Shown here: piece after piece, positions 1-9,218 of the stretch
How positions within the stretch are numbered: the first letter of the stretch is position 1
Layout of the letters: the number at the start of each line of letters is the position of its first letter
NCBI GenBank assembly: GCA_947493455.1
Contig: CANLRB010000001.1
Span: 496,001-560,000, forward strand
Length of the DNA: 64,000 nucleotides
Direction: 5' to 3'
From: an uncultured Pseudoalteromonas sp.
Lineage (GTDB): Bacteria; Pseudomonadota; Gammaproteobacteria; Enterobacterales; Alteromonadaceae
The notes under the pieces: generated by a model
The model's input: only the letters and a program-made list of their open reading frames with translations
Database searches by the model: none
What the model was told of the DNA's origin: nothing
Program-made: the position numbers and the translations under genes

Positions 1-836
1 CTGGGCGTGAAGGTGAGGCAATTTTATTCGCAAGTTCTCGCGAAATGCGTTTTCTTAACCGTTTAGAGCGTGCAACAGAAGGTAAGATTGATAGCTTTGA
101 AATGCCAGATGCAGCAGCGCTAGGTCAACACCGTATTAATAATACGCAGCAAAAATTAGTTGAGCTGACTTCTCAAATTGAACTTGAAAAGTACCAAGAC
201 GTTCTTGCTAAAATTGCAGAGGAAAGTGAGCTTTCTATAGAGCAACTTGCCGCAGCGCTTTTATTCCAGCAGCAAAAACAGCAACCGCTTTTTCCGAAAG
301 CAGATCCAGCTGAAAAGCGCTTCGATCGAAACGACCGCAATGGCCGAGGTCGTGATCGTGGCGAACGCGGAGATCGCGGTGACCGTGGTAACCGACGCCC
401 ATCAGGTGACTTTAATACCTACAAATTTACCGTTGGCCGCGAACAAGGCGTGCGCCCTAGTGACATTGTTGGTGCAATAGCAAACGAAATTAGCATCAAC
501 TCACGTGATATCGGACAAATTCGTCTATTTGACAGTCATTGTCATGTAGAGCTACCGAAATCGATTCACGGTCAAGCATTTAGCCAATTACAAAACGTTA
601 CTATTCGACGTCATAAAATCAACCCAAGTTTGGTTGAAGGTGCAGAGCGCAGTGAAGGTGGTCGTCGCAGAGAAGGTGGCCGTGATGGCGGTGGTCGTTT
701 TGATAACGGTCGCGGGCGTCGTAAAGATGGTCGTCGTGGTGAAGGTCGTCGCGATAATCGTAACGATGGTCGTTCAGTTAAACGCTTTAAGCAACCACGT
801 GATAATGGTCAGCGTAAAGAAATTAACTTTGACTAA
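1..836 (+). CDS. deaD: DeaD/CsdA-type DEAD-box RNA helicase, C-terminal part (5' cut by window)
   Basis: The reading frame is open from base 3, so the gene starts before the window; the ATG at 45 is internal. The visible part begins with the end of helicase domain 2 (GREGEAILFASSRE then a RFLNRLER helix). A linker follows, then a DbpA-type RNA-binding domain (about YKFTVGREQGVRPSDIVGAIA to DSHCHVELP), then a long basic Arg/Gly/Asp-rich tail that binds RNA non-specifically. A second Arg/Gly-rich stretch sits before the DbpA domain. DeaD helicases unwind structured RNA in ribosome assembly and cold adaptation and act in the cytoplasm. The DbpA domain plus RGG-like tails separates DeaD from RhlE and SrmB. 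A hairpin terminator follows. The family is certain; the DeaD subfamily is very likely. Confidence 0.9.
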   Translation, partial: GREGEAILFASSREMRFLNRLERATEGKIDSFEMPDAAALGQHRINNTQQKLVELTSQIELEKYQDVLAKIAEESELSIEQLAAALLFQQQKQQPLFPKADPAEKRFDRNDRNGRGRDRGERGDRGDRGNRRPSGDFNTYKFTVGREQGVRPSDIVGAIANEISINSRDIGQIRLFDSHCHVELPKSIHGQAFSQLQNVTIRRHKINPSLVEGAERSEGGRRREGGRDGGGRFDNGRGRRKDGRRGEGRRDNRNDGRSVKRFKQPRDNGQRKEINFD

Positions 837-848
837 TTAAAACGTATA

Positions 849-875
849 AAAAAAGCTGCCTAGGCAGCTTTTTTT
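849..875. terminator. Bidirectional terminator between deaD and asd
   Basis: A perfect stem AAAAAGCTGCC / GGCAGCTTTTT lies between the convergent deaD (+) and asd (-) stop codons, with A-tract and T-tract flanks on both sides, so it can end transcription from either direction. Confidence 0.85.
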
Positions 876-879
876 ATGT

Positions 880-1989
880 CTATTTATTAACAATAATATT
901 AAGCATTCTGCGCAGCGGCTCAGCAGCTCCCCAAAGTAACTGATCACCCACAGTAAACGCACTAATATATTCAGGCCCCATACTCAATTTACGAATACGA
1001 CCAATTGGAATATCGAGTGTGCCAGTTACATTGACAGGTGTCAGTTCCTTGGCTGTAACATCGCGCTCATTTGGTACAACTTTAACCCAGTCATTATGGG
1101 TTGCAAGTAACCTTTCAATTTCGTCAAGTGGCAAGTCTTTCTTAAGTTTTATCGTCATCGCCTGAGAGTGGCAACGCATCGCGCCAATACGCACACAAAG
1201 ACCATCAATGGCCGTTGGGTCTTGTGTGTTACCTAAAATTTTGTTGGCCTCCACTTGGGCTTTCCACTCTTCTTTACTTTGCCCACTTGGCATCGGTACA
1301 TCAATCCATGGAATTAAACTACCCGCCAATGGCACACCAAATTGGTCGGTTGGTAAATCACTCGACGCAATTTTTTCACTGACAATTTTATCGACTTCTA
1401 ATATTGCTGACGCTGGATCAAGTTTATCCTGCACACTTTGGTAAATTGCACCCATTTGCGAAATAAGCTCTTTCATATTACGAGCCCCCGCCCCTGAAGC
1501 CGCCTGATACGTCATCGGGCTAACCCAATCGATGAGATCGTGTTCAAACAGTCCGCCGAGCGCGAGTAACATGAGAGAAACAGTACAGTTACCGCCGACG
1601 AATGTTTTTACGCCTTGCTCGAGACCTTGTAAAATAACGTCATGATTGACGGGGTCTAAAACAATAATACTGTCGTCAGCCATACGAAGTGCAGACGCCG
1701 CATCAATCCAATAACCATTCCAACCCGACTCTCTTAACTGCGGGTACACGCTTTTAGTATAATCACCACCTTGACAGGTAACGATAATATCCATTCGAGC
1801 TAATGCGTCGATATCATCCGCACGCTGCAATGCTGTTGGTTCACCGGCATAATCCGGCCCAAGTTGACCGGCTTGTGAGGTTGTAAAAAATGTTGAGGTA
1901 ATATGTTTAAAATCGCCCTCTTTTACCATGCGCTCCATTAAAACAGAGCCTACCATGCCACGCCAACCTACAAAACCAACCTTATTCAT
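880..1989 (-). CDS. asd: Aspartate-semialdehyde dehydrogenase
   Basis: Reduces aspartyl phosphate to aspartate semialdehyde with NADPH, the branch point to lysine/diaminopimelate, threonine and methionine. At 369 residues it has the length of the E. coli-type enzyme. The N-terminal nucleotide-binding motif is [10 protein letters not shown]; the catalytic Cys is residue 135 in [10 protein letters not shown] and the catalytic His is residue 274 in [11 protein letters not shown], the same numbering as in E. coli. The C-terminus ends with the family signature [16 protein letters not shown]. It stands alone, convergent with deaD, 168 bases downstream of the TonB-dependent receptor gene and separated from it by a terminator. 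I saw no lysine riboswitch in the short upstream region. Confidence 0.97.
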   Translation of the reverse strand: MNKVGFVGWRGMVGSVLMERMVKEGDFKHITSTFFTTSQAGQLGPDYAGEPTALQRADDIDALARMDIIVTCQGGDYTKSVYPQLRESGWNGYWIDAASALRMADDSIIVLDPVNHDVILQGLEQGVKTFVGGNCTVSLMLLALGGLFEHDLIDWVSPMTYQAASGAGARNMKELISQMGAIYQSVQDKLDPASAILEVDKIVSEKIASSDLPTDQFGVPLAGSLIPWIDVPMPSGQSKEEWKAQVEANKILGNTQDPTAIDGLCVRIGAMRCHSQAMTIKLKKDLPLDEIERLLATHNDWVKVVPNERDVTAKELTPVNVTGTLDIPIGRIRKLSMGPEYISAFTVGDQLLWGAAEPLRRMLNIIVNK

Positions 1990-2108
1990 ATCTATAATTC
2001 CTAAACGTAATAATTAATAAAAAGCGTGAGAGTAAACCTTTTCGGTAAACTGACAACAACTTATCATTTAGCCATCTGGAATTCTATAGATAAAATAGAT
2101 ATCACAAA

Positions 2109-2135
2109 AAAAATGACCTATAAAAGGTCATTTTT
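2109..2135 (-). terminator. Terminator after the receptor gene
   Basis: A stem AAAAATGACCT / AGGTCATTTTT with a short AT loop sits 23 bases past the receptor stop codon and ends in a T-run on the minus strand. It separates the receptor operon from asd. Confidence 0.8.
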
Positions 2136-2157
2136 GGTTTCGCGTTTAGTTAAACAA

Positions 2158-4797
2158 TTAGAATTCATACTCAAATGAGATTGACAACTCCGTGCCTTTC
2201 TCTTTTGAGCGTACTAACTCAGATGCTGATTCAATAATTTGTTCCTCACCAAGCAGATTTTTAACACTGAATTTGACCGCAGAGTTAAAGTTCGGGAAGT
2301 ACGTATAGTTAAAATCAAGCGAATGAAAAGGTTGTTCCATTGCATCTTCTTGGCCTTCAATCCCTGGCAGAATAATGCGCTCACCAAATACATTATAAAT
2401 TAGTGTGGCAGCATGATTACCGTTTGCCGCATCGTAGCCAAATTGCATGTTTACAACATACTCTGAATGACCAGTTAAACGACGAGTTGTATTTGTTATC
2501 GCCGCTGATACACCCGTTTGGTCTACTATCGCTTGCTTATTGAGTTCAATCTCTGAATCACTGATGGTAATGTTACCAGTCGTAAAGAAATCATTTCCAA
2601 GTCCACCTAAAAATGAGAAATCTTTTAAGTATTCAAACTCTATACCGTATACATAACCTTCTTCTGCATTTGCAATTCGAACTAAAGGAGGTCCATCTTG
2701 GGCAAACGATTGAACAGTTTCAATTGGGTCAATCATGTCTTTATAAAATAAACCAATCGAAAAGTTTTCACCGGTATCGTAATAGTTTTCGAAACGGAAA
2801 TCGTAGTTCTTAATGTCCGTCGTACGAAGTCCAGGCGTACCTCCAACAGGGTAACCGGTTAGCGGGTCAATATACTGCGCTTTTGATATTTCCCTTAAGT
2901 CTGGACGCACAACGGTTTCGCCATAACTAAAGCGATATTGGGTTTGCTCATCACTAATATAAGTTAGTGCAAGTGCCGGATAAATATCATCTTCTTGAAA
3001 AGCAAGCGCTGCGTATGCCGCTTCATTAACATCGCCGTCAATGTCAACTTTGTTTGTTAACGCTTCTAGTGGAATAGACGTTTGTTTAAAATCTTCAAAA
3101 CGAATACCACCACTAATGCGCCATTTTTGGTTAAAAAATGCATCTGCCTCTATATAGTAGGCGTCAATTTTTTGCGCTGATAGGTAATCATCACCGTCAA
3201 TCGTTGTGTCATTTAGTATGTTGCCATTCAACGACGCCGTGCTTAAATTGGTATTTGATAAAATATCATTTAGTTTGTGGCCCGATAAATCAAGATCGGC
3301 AAACGCACGCGTGTTAATATCAAAGCGGCGGTTCGATGCATCACGTTCCTTCGAGACAAAGTCGCTACCCACTTTAACCTCAAGTTCAACACCATCAAGC
3401 ATAAACGGGTAATTAAAATTCATGCCGTAGTTTTCAACATCATCATTCAACGTTTGGTATGTATAACGAGCCGCCGTTGTTGAGTTTGATAACACTGATT
3501 CATTAACAATATCGTAAATTCCGTCAAGGTTTGTATCGGTGATGATAAAACGTGACTTCATATTACCTGGTGCATAACGTTCAGATTTACCTTTGGAATA
3601 TTTCCAATCAAATCCGGCAAAATCTAACCAGTCAAAGGTGTGCATACCTTTAAGTTGGTTGACGATAAGTTCACGTTCTTCATAACGAATATCATACGAG
3701 CGAATACGGCGATTGTCACTTTCGTTAATATTTTCGTCAAAACCCAGCTTATCACGAATTTTGTCTTCGGTATCTCGCAGCACCATGGTTGTAAAATCAA
3801 CACGATGGTTTTTATTCAATTCGGCACCAACACTTAATGCGCCTGAATATTTAACCTGATGATCGGTCGTTTTAATCTCATCAAAACCACGTGTCATCGC
3901 GGCTTGACCTTGATCGTTTATAACAAATTTTTCGCCTTGATATTCTTCCCCCACAAACCACTTATTTTCATAAGCAAAGGTTGATAAAAAGCCGAAGCGC
4001 CAATCACCTGAGTCAAAACTATCACCAAGCGCAAAACTTACTTTAGTGTTTGGATCTACTGATTCACTCGTCGGATCCGTATTGCGATTTAAATCAAGCG
4101 CCAGTGCACGACTTTGCTCTTTATCAATATCGTCAAGTGATGTACCAGAGTCATAAACAGCCTTGATACTATTGGCAAGTGCACGTGTACCGTCATCCGA
4201 CCCATACCAATCGTCATCACCACCCGAATACGTGATGCCATCGTCACTGTTATTGGTATTCGTTCCAATTTTGCCTGACACTTTAAACAAGAAATCTTGC
4301 GGAATTGTTTTAGTACGAATATCAACGTTACCACCACCAAATGACGCTGGCATCGACGGTGAATACGACTTTTGTACCGACAAGCTTTCGATTATTTCCG
4401 CTGGAAATAAATCTAACGGTATAACTGTTCGAGTCGGATCTGGACTTGGTACTGCCGCACTATTTAATTGTGTACTTGAATAACGCTCACCAAGACCACG
4501 TACGTAAATAAATTTTCCGTCAACTAAGGTTAAACCAGTAACACGTCTAAGGGCTGCTGCGGCATCACTATCACCGGAACGTGAAATTTGTTCTGCACCC
4601 ATTATATCCGCAACAAATGCCTGCTGTTTACGTTCTTCCATCACCGCGGTTGCGCTGCCTTTAAGGCGGCTCGCACTGACCACAACTTCTTCAATTGGGT
4701 CTTGCGCTTCATTCGCAATAGTAAGCGCAGGTTGTAACGATGCAATAACGGCTAACGTAAGTGCAGAACGTTTGAATAGCTTAATATTTTTGTTCAT
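2158..4797 (-). CDS. TonB-dependent outer-membrane receptor
   Basis: An 879-residue outer-membrane receptor. A signal peptide (about residues 1-29, cleaved near TIANEAQ) is followed by a TonB-box-like stretch EEVVVSASR. A plug domain comes next (about 55-180, with YVRGLGERYSSTQLN and the glycine-rich FGGGNVDIRTK), then a large beta-barrel ending in Phe, as outer-membrane barrels do. Substrates enter through the barrel using energy passed on by TonB. It lies 60 bases downstream of the beta-helix lipoprotein gene in the same orientation and shares its promoter region. A complete ExbB/ExbD/TonB/TtpC cluster lies just upstream, so these are its likely energy partners. The substrate cannot be read from the sequence; the plug resembles the receptor type found with surface lipoproteins in Alteromonadales, not a clear siderophore or vitamin B12 receptor. 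Confidence 0.9.
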   Translation of the reverse strand: MNKNIKLFKRSALTLAVIASLQPALTIANEAQDPIEEVVVSASRLKGSATAVMEERKQQAFVADIMGAEQISRSGDSDAAAALRRVTGLTLVDGKFIYVRGLGERYSSTQLNSAAVPSPDPTRTVIPLDLFPAEIIESLSVQKSYSPSMPASFGGGNVDIRTKTIPQDFLFKVSGKIGTNTNNSDDGITYSGGDDDWYGSDDGTRALANSIKAVYDSGTSLDDIDKEQSRALALDLNRNTDPTSESVDPNTKVSFALGDSFDSGDWRFGFLSTFAYENKWFVGEEYQGEKFVINDQGQAAMTRGFDEIKTTDHQVKYSGALSVGAELNKNHRVDFTTMVLRDTEDKIRDKLGFDENINESDNRRIRSYDIRYEERELIVNQLKGMHTFDWLDFAGFDWKYSKGKSERYAPGNMKSRFIITDTNLDGIYDIVNESVLSNSTTAARYTYQTLNDDVENYGMNFNYPFMLDGVELEVKVGSDFVSKERDASNRRFDINTRAFADLDLSGHKLNDILSNTNLSTASLNGNILNDTTIDGDDYLSAQKIDAYYIEADAFFNQKWRISGGIRFEDFKQTSIPLEALTNKVDIDGDVNEAAYAALAFQEDDIYPALALTYISDEQTQYRFSYGETVVRPDLREISKAQYIDPLTGYPVGGTPGLRTTDIKNYDFRFENYYDTGENFSIGLFYKDMIDPIETVQSFAQDGPPLVRIANAEEGYVYGIEFEYLKDFSFLGGLGNDFFTTGNITISDSEIELNKQAIVDQTGVSAAITNTTRRLTGHSEYVVNMQFGYDAANGNHAATLIYNVFGERIILPGIEGQEDAMEQPFHSLDFNYTYFPNFNSAVKFSVKNLLGEEQIIESASELVRSKEKGTELSISFEYEF

Positions 4798-4857
4798 ATT
4801 TTCCTCAACAAATATAGTTCATAAAAGGGCCATTACTGACCCTTAAAGATGAAACAG

Positions 4858-7659
4858 TTACAGGCCTACAGTCCAACCTGCTGTCCAATTGTTTTGTTGA
4901 GAAACACCACCAATATAGTCTGTCTTATCAAAGAAACCGTCGATTGCTTTTACATCTGTCGCAGGCGTTGTATCGATTGTAAAGATACCGTTTAATACGT
5001 CACTTTGACCTTGTGCAACTGTGTTACCCATCACTGATGTCCACCAGTTTTCAAGGCTAAAATCTACGCCCTTCGGATTTTTGAAGTTCTCACTACATGC
5101 AATCACTGACGACTTGATAATTAACGTACCGTCATTTGCATTGTTGATTGTTTCACTTTCAGTGAAACCTGAGTCTGTTGCAATACCTTCAAATTCTAGA
5201 CATTCGCCCATGCCATCAACACCAGTAATGACAACATTGTACATTTGAGCACCTGTGCCTTCGCGTAGGTAAATGCCCTCACCTTCGTTTTCAGCTTTGA
5301 AATTGTTACCAATAATCGTCATATTTGAGATTGTCGGATTTGACTTCGGTGACTTGCCTGGTGATTTGCCGTCGTTATCAGCTTCAATTGCACGGTTTGC
5401 GTCTGAGTTATCTGCCGCCTGCTTAATTAAAACGTGCTGCAGTTTACCTTGATAGCCGTTATCCCAATCAACGCTATCATCTTGAATTCCGGTTAATACA
5501 AGATTTTTAATTTGCGCAGTACCACCAAAGAATTCAACACCGTCATCAGCGTTTTGGTGAACTTGGATGTACTCAAGTGTTGTACCTGAACCTACCGCAC
5601 CAAAAGTAATACCATTCAGTTCGTTTCCTGGTGCAACCTCGTATCCAGCATTCATAACACGGACGTATCGTAACGTACCAGAATTATCTAGATTGTTTGT
5701 ACCGCCGAACACCGCACCGGCTTGCACACCTTCAACTTGCAGAGCACAGTCTGAGCCATCTGTTGGGCATTTATTTGAAACAGCGTTACCTAAAATAACC
5801 ATCCCGCCCCATTGACCTGCCATTGTTGGCTCGCCTAATACGTCTTGACGTGACGTAAAGCTAATCGGCTTAGCTTGCGTACCGTTCGCTTCAATTTTAG
5901 AGCCTCGGCTTACTACAATGTAATCATCACCATTACGACCGTAAACAGTCACACCTGGGTCAATAGTAAGTGTTGCACTATCCGCATTGTCGCCGCCAAC
6001 AAACACCGCACCGTCAAGCGCATAGTAGTTACCAGCTGTTAAGCGTAAATTAGATGTGATACGACCTGATACCTGACACGTCGTGGTTGAACCATCAACT
6101 GGCGATATTGCTTGTGTACCAGTAGGACAACCAGCAGATTGTGCAGTGGCTGTAACTTCACCGCCACCAAAACCAAATGCCCAGCCTTGACGCCAATCGT
6201 CGGATGAATTCACCGCACCGATAAAGTCAACTGACTCAAAAATACTTCCAAGCGCAGCAACGTCTTGCCCTGCACCTAATAGTACCGAATTTGTAGTTGG
6301 GCGACCTTCGCCATCGAGACCCGCATTAGCAACAACCATGTTACCTGACTGCGCTGTAAACCAGTTTTCAAGCTCGAGTAATACATTGCCATCTTGGTCT
6401 TTTGGATTTTTGAAGTTTTCACCATTTGTACAAGCCATGACTGAGTTCTGAATTGTAATGGTCCCGTCATTCGCATTGTTTACTGTTTCTGACTCTGTGA
6501 ATTCTGAATCTTTTGGAATGCCCTCTAGCTCGAGACATTCACCCATTTCGCTTGAACCAGTAACGACTGTATTATATAGGTGCAAACCCGTTCCTTCGCG
6601 CAGGTAAATCCCTTCGGCTTCATTTTCACCTTTAAAGCTATTTCCAACAATCGTTAGGTTCGAAATTACAGGAAGTGACTTCGGCTCTTTACCTGGCGAC
6701 TTACCATCGTTATCTGCTTCAATCGCACGGTTTGCGTCAGTTGAGTTTTTATCGTGCTCTACATATACGAATTGCATGTGGCCTTTATAACCGTTATCCC
6801 AGTCGATTGAATCATCATCAATACTTGTTAACACTAAGTGTTTAACGTTTACAGCACCACCAAAAAATTCAACACCGTCGTCAGCATTATCGTGTACTTG
6901 TAGATAATCAACCGTTGTGCCAGAACCAACGCCACCGAAAGTAATACCATTAAGCTCATTACCCGGAGCAATTTCATAACCAGCGTTTTTAACAACAACG
7001 TATTTAAGCGTACCTGAGTTGTCTGACTCATTTGTACCACCAAATACAGCGCCAGCTTCAACACCTTCGACTTGTAATGCACATGAAGAGCCATCTGTTG
7101 GGCATTTGTTAGACGGTGCATTACCTAAAATAACCATGCCACCCCATTGACCCGCTGTCGTTGCTTCACCAGTTACATCTTGAATTGATGTAAAGATGAT
7201 TGGGTCGTTCTTTGTACCAACTGCTTCTAATTTTGAGTCACGACTTACTACTAAGTAGTCTTTACCGCTATTACCAAATACAACTGTACCTGGTTCAATT
7301 GTAAGTGTTGCACTATTTGCTTTATCGTTACCAACAAATACAGCACCGTCTAATGCCCAAAAAGCATCCGTCGTTAGCGTCGTATCGCTAGTAATAACAC
7401 CACTTAATACTTGTACCTTAACTTCTTGGCCTAATGCCGCTGATACCTTATCCGACAAACTTTTACTATAAGTACCTGGTAACGTAACATCCCCAGAGCC
7501 GCCGTTACCATTGCCGTTACCGTTACCGTTACCGTTACCGTTATCAACTTCAATAACTTGAGTTTCGCCGTCAACATCGATATTAATATCACCACCGCAG
7601 CCTGCTAATGCAAGAGCTGATGCAACCATGCTCACTTTGAATAAGTTTGTTAAAGCCAT
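4858..7659 (-). CDS. Large lipoprotein with two tandem beta-helix-like repeats
   Basis: A 933-residue lipoprotein of unknown function. The start at 7659 is preferred over the in-frame ATG at 7671 because a GGAG ribosome site lies seven bases upstream of it. The lipobox LALAGC places the lipidated Cys at about residue 21. An acidic segment, a (Asn-Gly)7 linker and two copies of a roughly 410-residue module follow (about 82-496 and 529-933). Each copy carries the same landmarks: ALDGAVFVG, GQWGGMVILGNA, the Cys pair in CPTDGS-x-CALQVEGV, NADDGVEFFGG, AIEADNDGKSPGK and YLREGTG. The short repeated beta-strand pattern resembles right-handed parallel beta-helix surface proteins. It is the first gene of an operon with the TonB-dependent receptor, so a surface-exposed substrate-capturing partner is the natural inference. 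Confidence 0.85.
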   Translation of the reverse strand: MALTNLFKVSMVASALALAGCGGDINIDVDGETQVIEVDNGNGNGNGNGNGNGGSGDVTLPGTYSKSLSDKVSAALGQEVKVQVLSGVITSDTTLTTDAFWALDGAVFVGNDKANSATLTIEPGTVVFGNSGKDYLVVSRDSKLEAVGTKNDPIIFTSIQDVTGEATTAGQWGGMVILGNAPSNKCPTDGSSCALQVEGVEAGAVFGGTNESDNSGTLKYVVVKNAGYEIAPGNELNGITFGGVGSGTTVDYLQVHDNADDGVEFFGGAVNVKHLVLTSIDDDSIDWDNGYKGHMQFVYVEHDKNSTDANRAIEADNDGKSPGKEPKSLPVISNLTIVGNSFKGENEAEGIYLREGTGLHLYNTVVTGSSEMGECLELEGIPKDSEFTESETVNNANDGTITIQNSVMACTNGENFKNPKDQDGNVLLELENWFTAQSGNMVVANAGLDGEGRPTTNSVLLGAGQDVAALGSIFESVDFIGAVNSSDDWRQGWAFGFGGGEVTATAQSAGCPTGTQAISPVDGSTTTCQVSGRITSNLRLTAGNYYALDGAVFVGGDNADSATLTIDPGVTVYGRNGDDYIVVSRGSKIEANGTQAKPISFTSRQDVLGEPTMAGQWGGMVILGNAVSNKCPTDGSDCALQVEGVQAGAVFGGTNNLDNSGTLRYVRVMNAGYEVAPGNELNGITFGAVGSGTTLEYIQVHQNADDGVEFFGGTAQIKNLVLTGIQDDSVDWDNGYQGKLQHVLIKQAADNSDANRAIEADNDGKSPGKSPKSNPTISNMTIIGNNFKAENEGEGIYLREGTGAQMYNVVITGVDGMGECLEFEGIATDSGFTESETINNANDGTLIIKSSVIACSENFKNPKGVDFSLENWWTSVMGNTVAQGQSDVLNGIFTIDTTPATDVKAIDGFFDKTDYIGGVSQQNNWTAGWTVGL
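4861..7416 (-). repeat. Internal tandem duplication in the lipoprotein gene
   Basis: Copy 1 spans about 6172-7416 and copy 2 about 4861-6075, separated by a roughly 30-codon linker with two Cys (CPTGTQ, TTCQVSG). The two translated copies align along their whole length with many identical blocks. Copy 1 has a short extension near KDQDGN and a longer stretch near GLDGEGRPTTN that copy 2 lacks. Confidence 0.85.
7504..7545 (-). repeat. Hexanucleotide repeat coding an Asn-Gly linker
   Basis: Seven hexamer units (GTTACC, ATTGCC, four GTTACC, GTTATC on the plus strand) encode (Asn-Gly)7 just after the lipidated N-terminus. Gain or loss of units would keep the frame, so linker length could vary between strains. 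Confidence 0.85.
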
Positions 7660-7724
7660 TTTTTTCTCCATTATAAGATTTATTTAGCGCAATAAAAAAG
7701 TTGCATATAAGGTAGACTTTAACT

Positions 7725-7764
7725 GTGTCAATTAGGTTACATTTAAGTAAAGGTAGGATTACAT
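7725..7764 (-). promoter_or_regulatory. Promoter element shared with the TonB operon; tandem TGTAA(C/T) motifs
   Basis: On the minus strand the 18-mer AATGTAACCTAATTGACA (7743-7726) matches AATGTAATCTATTTGACA before the DUF3450 gene at 16 of 18 positions. A further ATGTAAT lies exactly 22 bases upstream (two helical turns), with a weaker CTTTACT between. TTGACA can act as a -35 box with TATATG 16 bases downstream. Spaced TGTAAC-like half-sites at 11-base intervals resemble PhoB sites, but this copy matches the Pho-box consensus only loosely. Confidence 0.5.
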
Positions 7765-7849
7765 TTTCATGTAATAAATCATGTATTTAGTAATAAATAT
7801 TTCGCAAAAATGTCATAAACCAAGACACTTTCATGGCATCAAAAATAAC

Positions 7850-7873
7850 AAGGCCGTAACTATGTACGGCCTT
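7850..7873 (-). terminator. Hairpin after the TPR gene
   Basis: A stem AAGGCCGTA / TACGGCCTT with a six-base loop lies just past the TPR stop codon, followed on the minus strand by GTTATTTTTG. It likely ends the TonB operon before the lipoprotein promoter. Confidence 0.7.
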
Positions 7874-7906
7874 GAAAAAGAGCATAAATTGTAACTTTTT
7901 AATATG

Positions 7907-9202
7907 TCATAAGTATGATGCAAGCGTATCCTTATGTAACTTTTCGCTCTTAACAAACTTAATCCACTGCTTGGCCATTTGACGCGCATTGGTATGCTGC
8001 TCTGCTTGTTCGAAAGCAAGAATTGCTGCATCAAAATTCTCTAAATTATACTGCGCCATACCGAGCGCAATATAGGCATTAGATTCAAAACGTAAACCAC
8101 CTTTATCAAGCGCAGCACGTGCCGAATCAGCCGCTTCGTCATACATTTCTAAATTTAAGTAAACTTCAGCAAGACGGCGATCATAAACACCAGTCTCACT
8201 GTCAATTGCTGCCTTTTTAAAATAAGGCAACGATTGTTTGTCTTCTTTTGCTTGAATAAACGCTTCCGCAATAAACGCGACGTTCTTTACATTTTCATCA
8301 ATCAACTGCTTGTCGATGCCATATGCCATCGTTTGCGCGGCTTTGTACGACAATCCGTTAAGCATATAAATTTGAGAAAGCATTTGTATACGATCCTTGC
8401 TATCGAGCTCGCCACGTTGTTTAACTGTTTCGATGATAGCGAGCTGATCTTTATCATTACCTACTTCGCCATACATAGCCGCAAGTTGAACCCAATATTC
8501 TGGTTTATCAAACATTAGCGTCATTTTCTCAAGAACTTTCACAACTTCATTTGGTTGCTTTAGCTCATAGTGTGCTGCGCGCAATAAAATATACCACGAC
8601 TCTTTGACTGGCTTGTCATTTATCTTGGCAGTTTGAATTGCGCGATTTACATTGACTAAAACGTCATCATATTGACCGTTTTGATAGTTTGCATTTGCTA
8701 GTAGCTCATAATAATTTGCGGTGACTTTACCGGTATTTATCGACTTCCATTTATCGAGATAAGAAATGACCGAATCATAGTCTTCTTGATTCATCGCGAT
8801 TTGTGCAAGACTAAATAAGGTGTTCAGCTTGAGCGATTCAGGGATAGGGTCTTGTGCAACGAGATCTTCGAACGCTTGTCGTGCTTCGCTAATGCGGTTT
8901 TCATTATAGTAAATGAAACCGTAAAAATTATGCATCATGGCAATCTCATATGAGTTCATACTCGAACTGCGCGCCTTGACATTATCAAGCGCCTCAAGAC
9001 CTTGAGCAACCTGTCCTTCATCAGCAAGTTTTTGAGCACGAGCAAGCTGCGTATAGACTTTATTGCGAAGCGCAGGCACCCGCTTTGTCTTAATTTCGCT
9101 CGCATATACTTTTGAAATTGAGGTTCCTACGAGGCTATCAATCATGGTTGGCGCGCTCAAAATCGATAGTGCGATAACCAGTTTCAAATTAACATTTTTC
9201 AT
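7907..9202 (-). CDS. Periplasmic TPR protein of the TonB2 cluster
   Basis: A 431-residue exported protein with an N-terminal signal sequence (about residues 1-35, ending near VYASEI), then a chain of helix-turn-helix repeats of the TPR type. Examples are AQKLADEGQVAQGLEALDNV, LANANYQNGQYDDVLVNVN and a C-terminal AYIALGMAQYNLENFDAAI. It is the last gene of the six-gene TonB operon, 16 bases after tonB. A TPR gene occupies the same place in the Vibrio tonB2 cluster (downstream of tonB2). TPR arrays bind protein partners, so an assembly or scaffold role in the TonB complex is plausible, but I know of no defined biochemical function. Confidence 0.85.
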   Translation of the reverse strand: MKNVNLKLVIALSILSAPTMIDSLVGTSISKVYASEIKTKRVPALRNKVYTQLARAQKLADEGQVAQGLEALDNVKARSSSMNSYEIAMMHNFYGFIYYNENRISEARQAFEDLVAQDPIPESLKLNTLFSLAQIAMNQEDYDSVISYLDKWKSINTGKVTANYYELLANANYQNGQYDDVLVNVNRAIQTAKINDKPVKESWYILLRAAHYELKQPNEVVKVLEKMTLMFDKPEYWVQLAAMYGEVGNDKDQLAIIETVKQRGELDSKDRIQMLSQIYMLNGLSYKAAQTMAYGIDKQLIDENVKNVAFIAEAFIQAKEDKQSLPYFKKAAIDSETGVYDRRLAEVYLNLEMYDEAADSARAALDKGGLRFESNAYIALGMAQYNLENFDAAILAFEQAEQHTNARQMAKQWIKFVKSEKLHKDTLASYL

Positions 9203-9218
9203 GACATCACTCTCTTAA

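Noticed and set aside
1990-2157. Possible lysine riboswitch before asd
   Set aside because: The gap is only 168 bases, partly taken by the receptor terminator, and shows no riboswitch-like set of paired elements.
4163-4483. Plus-strand open frame inside the receptor gene
   Set aside because: It is opposite the conserved plug domain and has no ribosome site.
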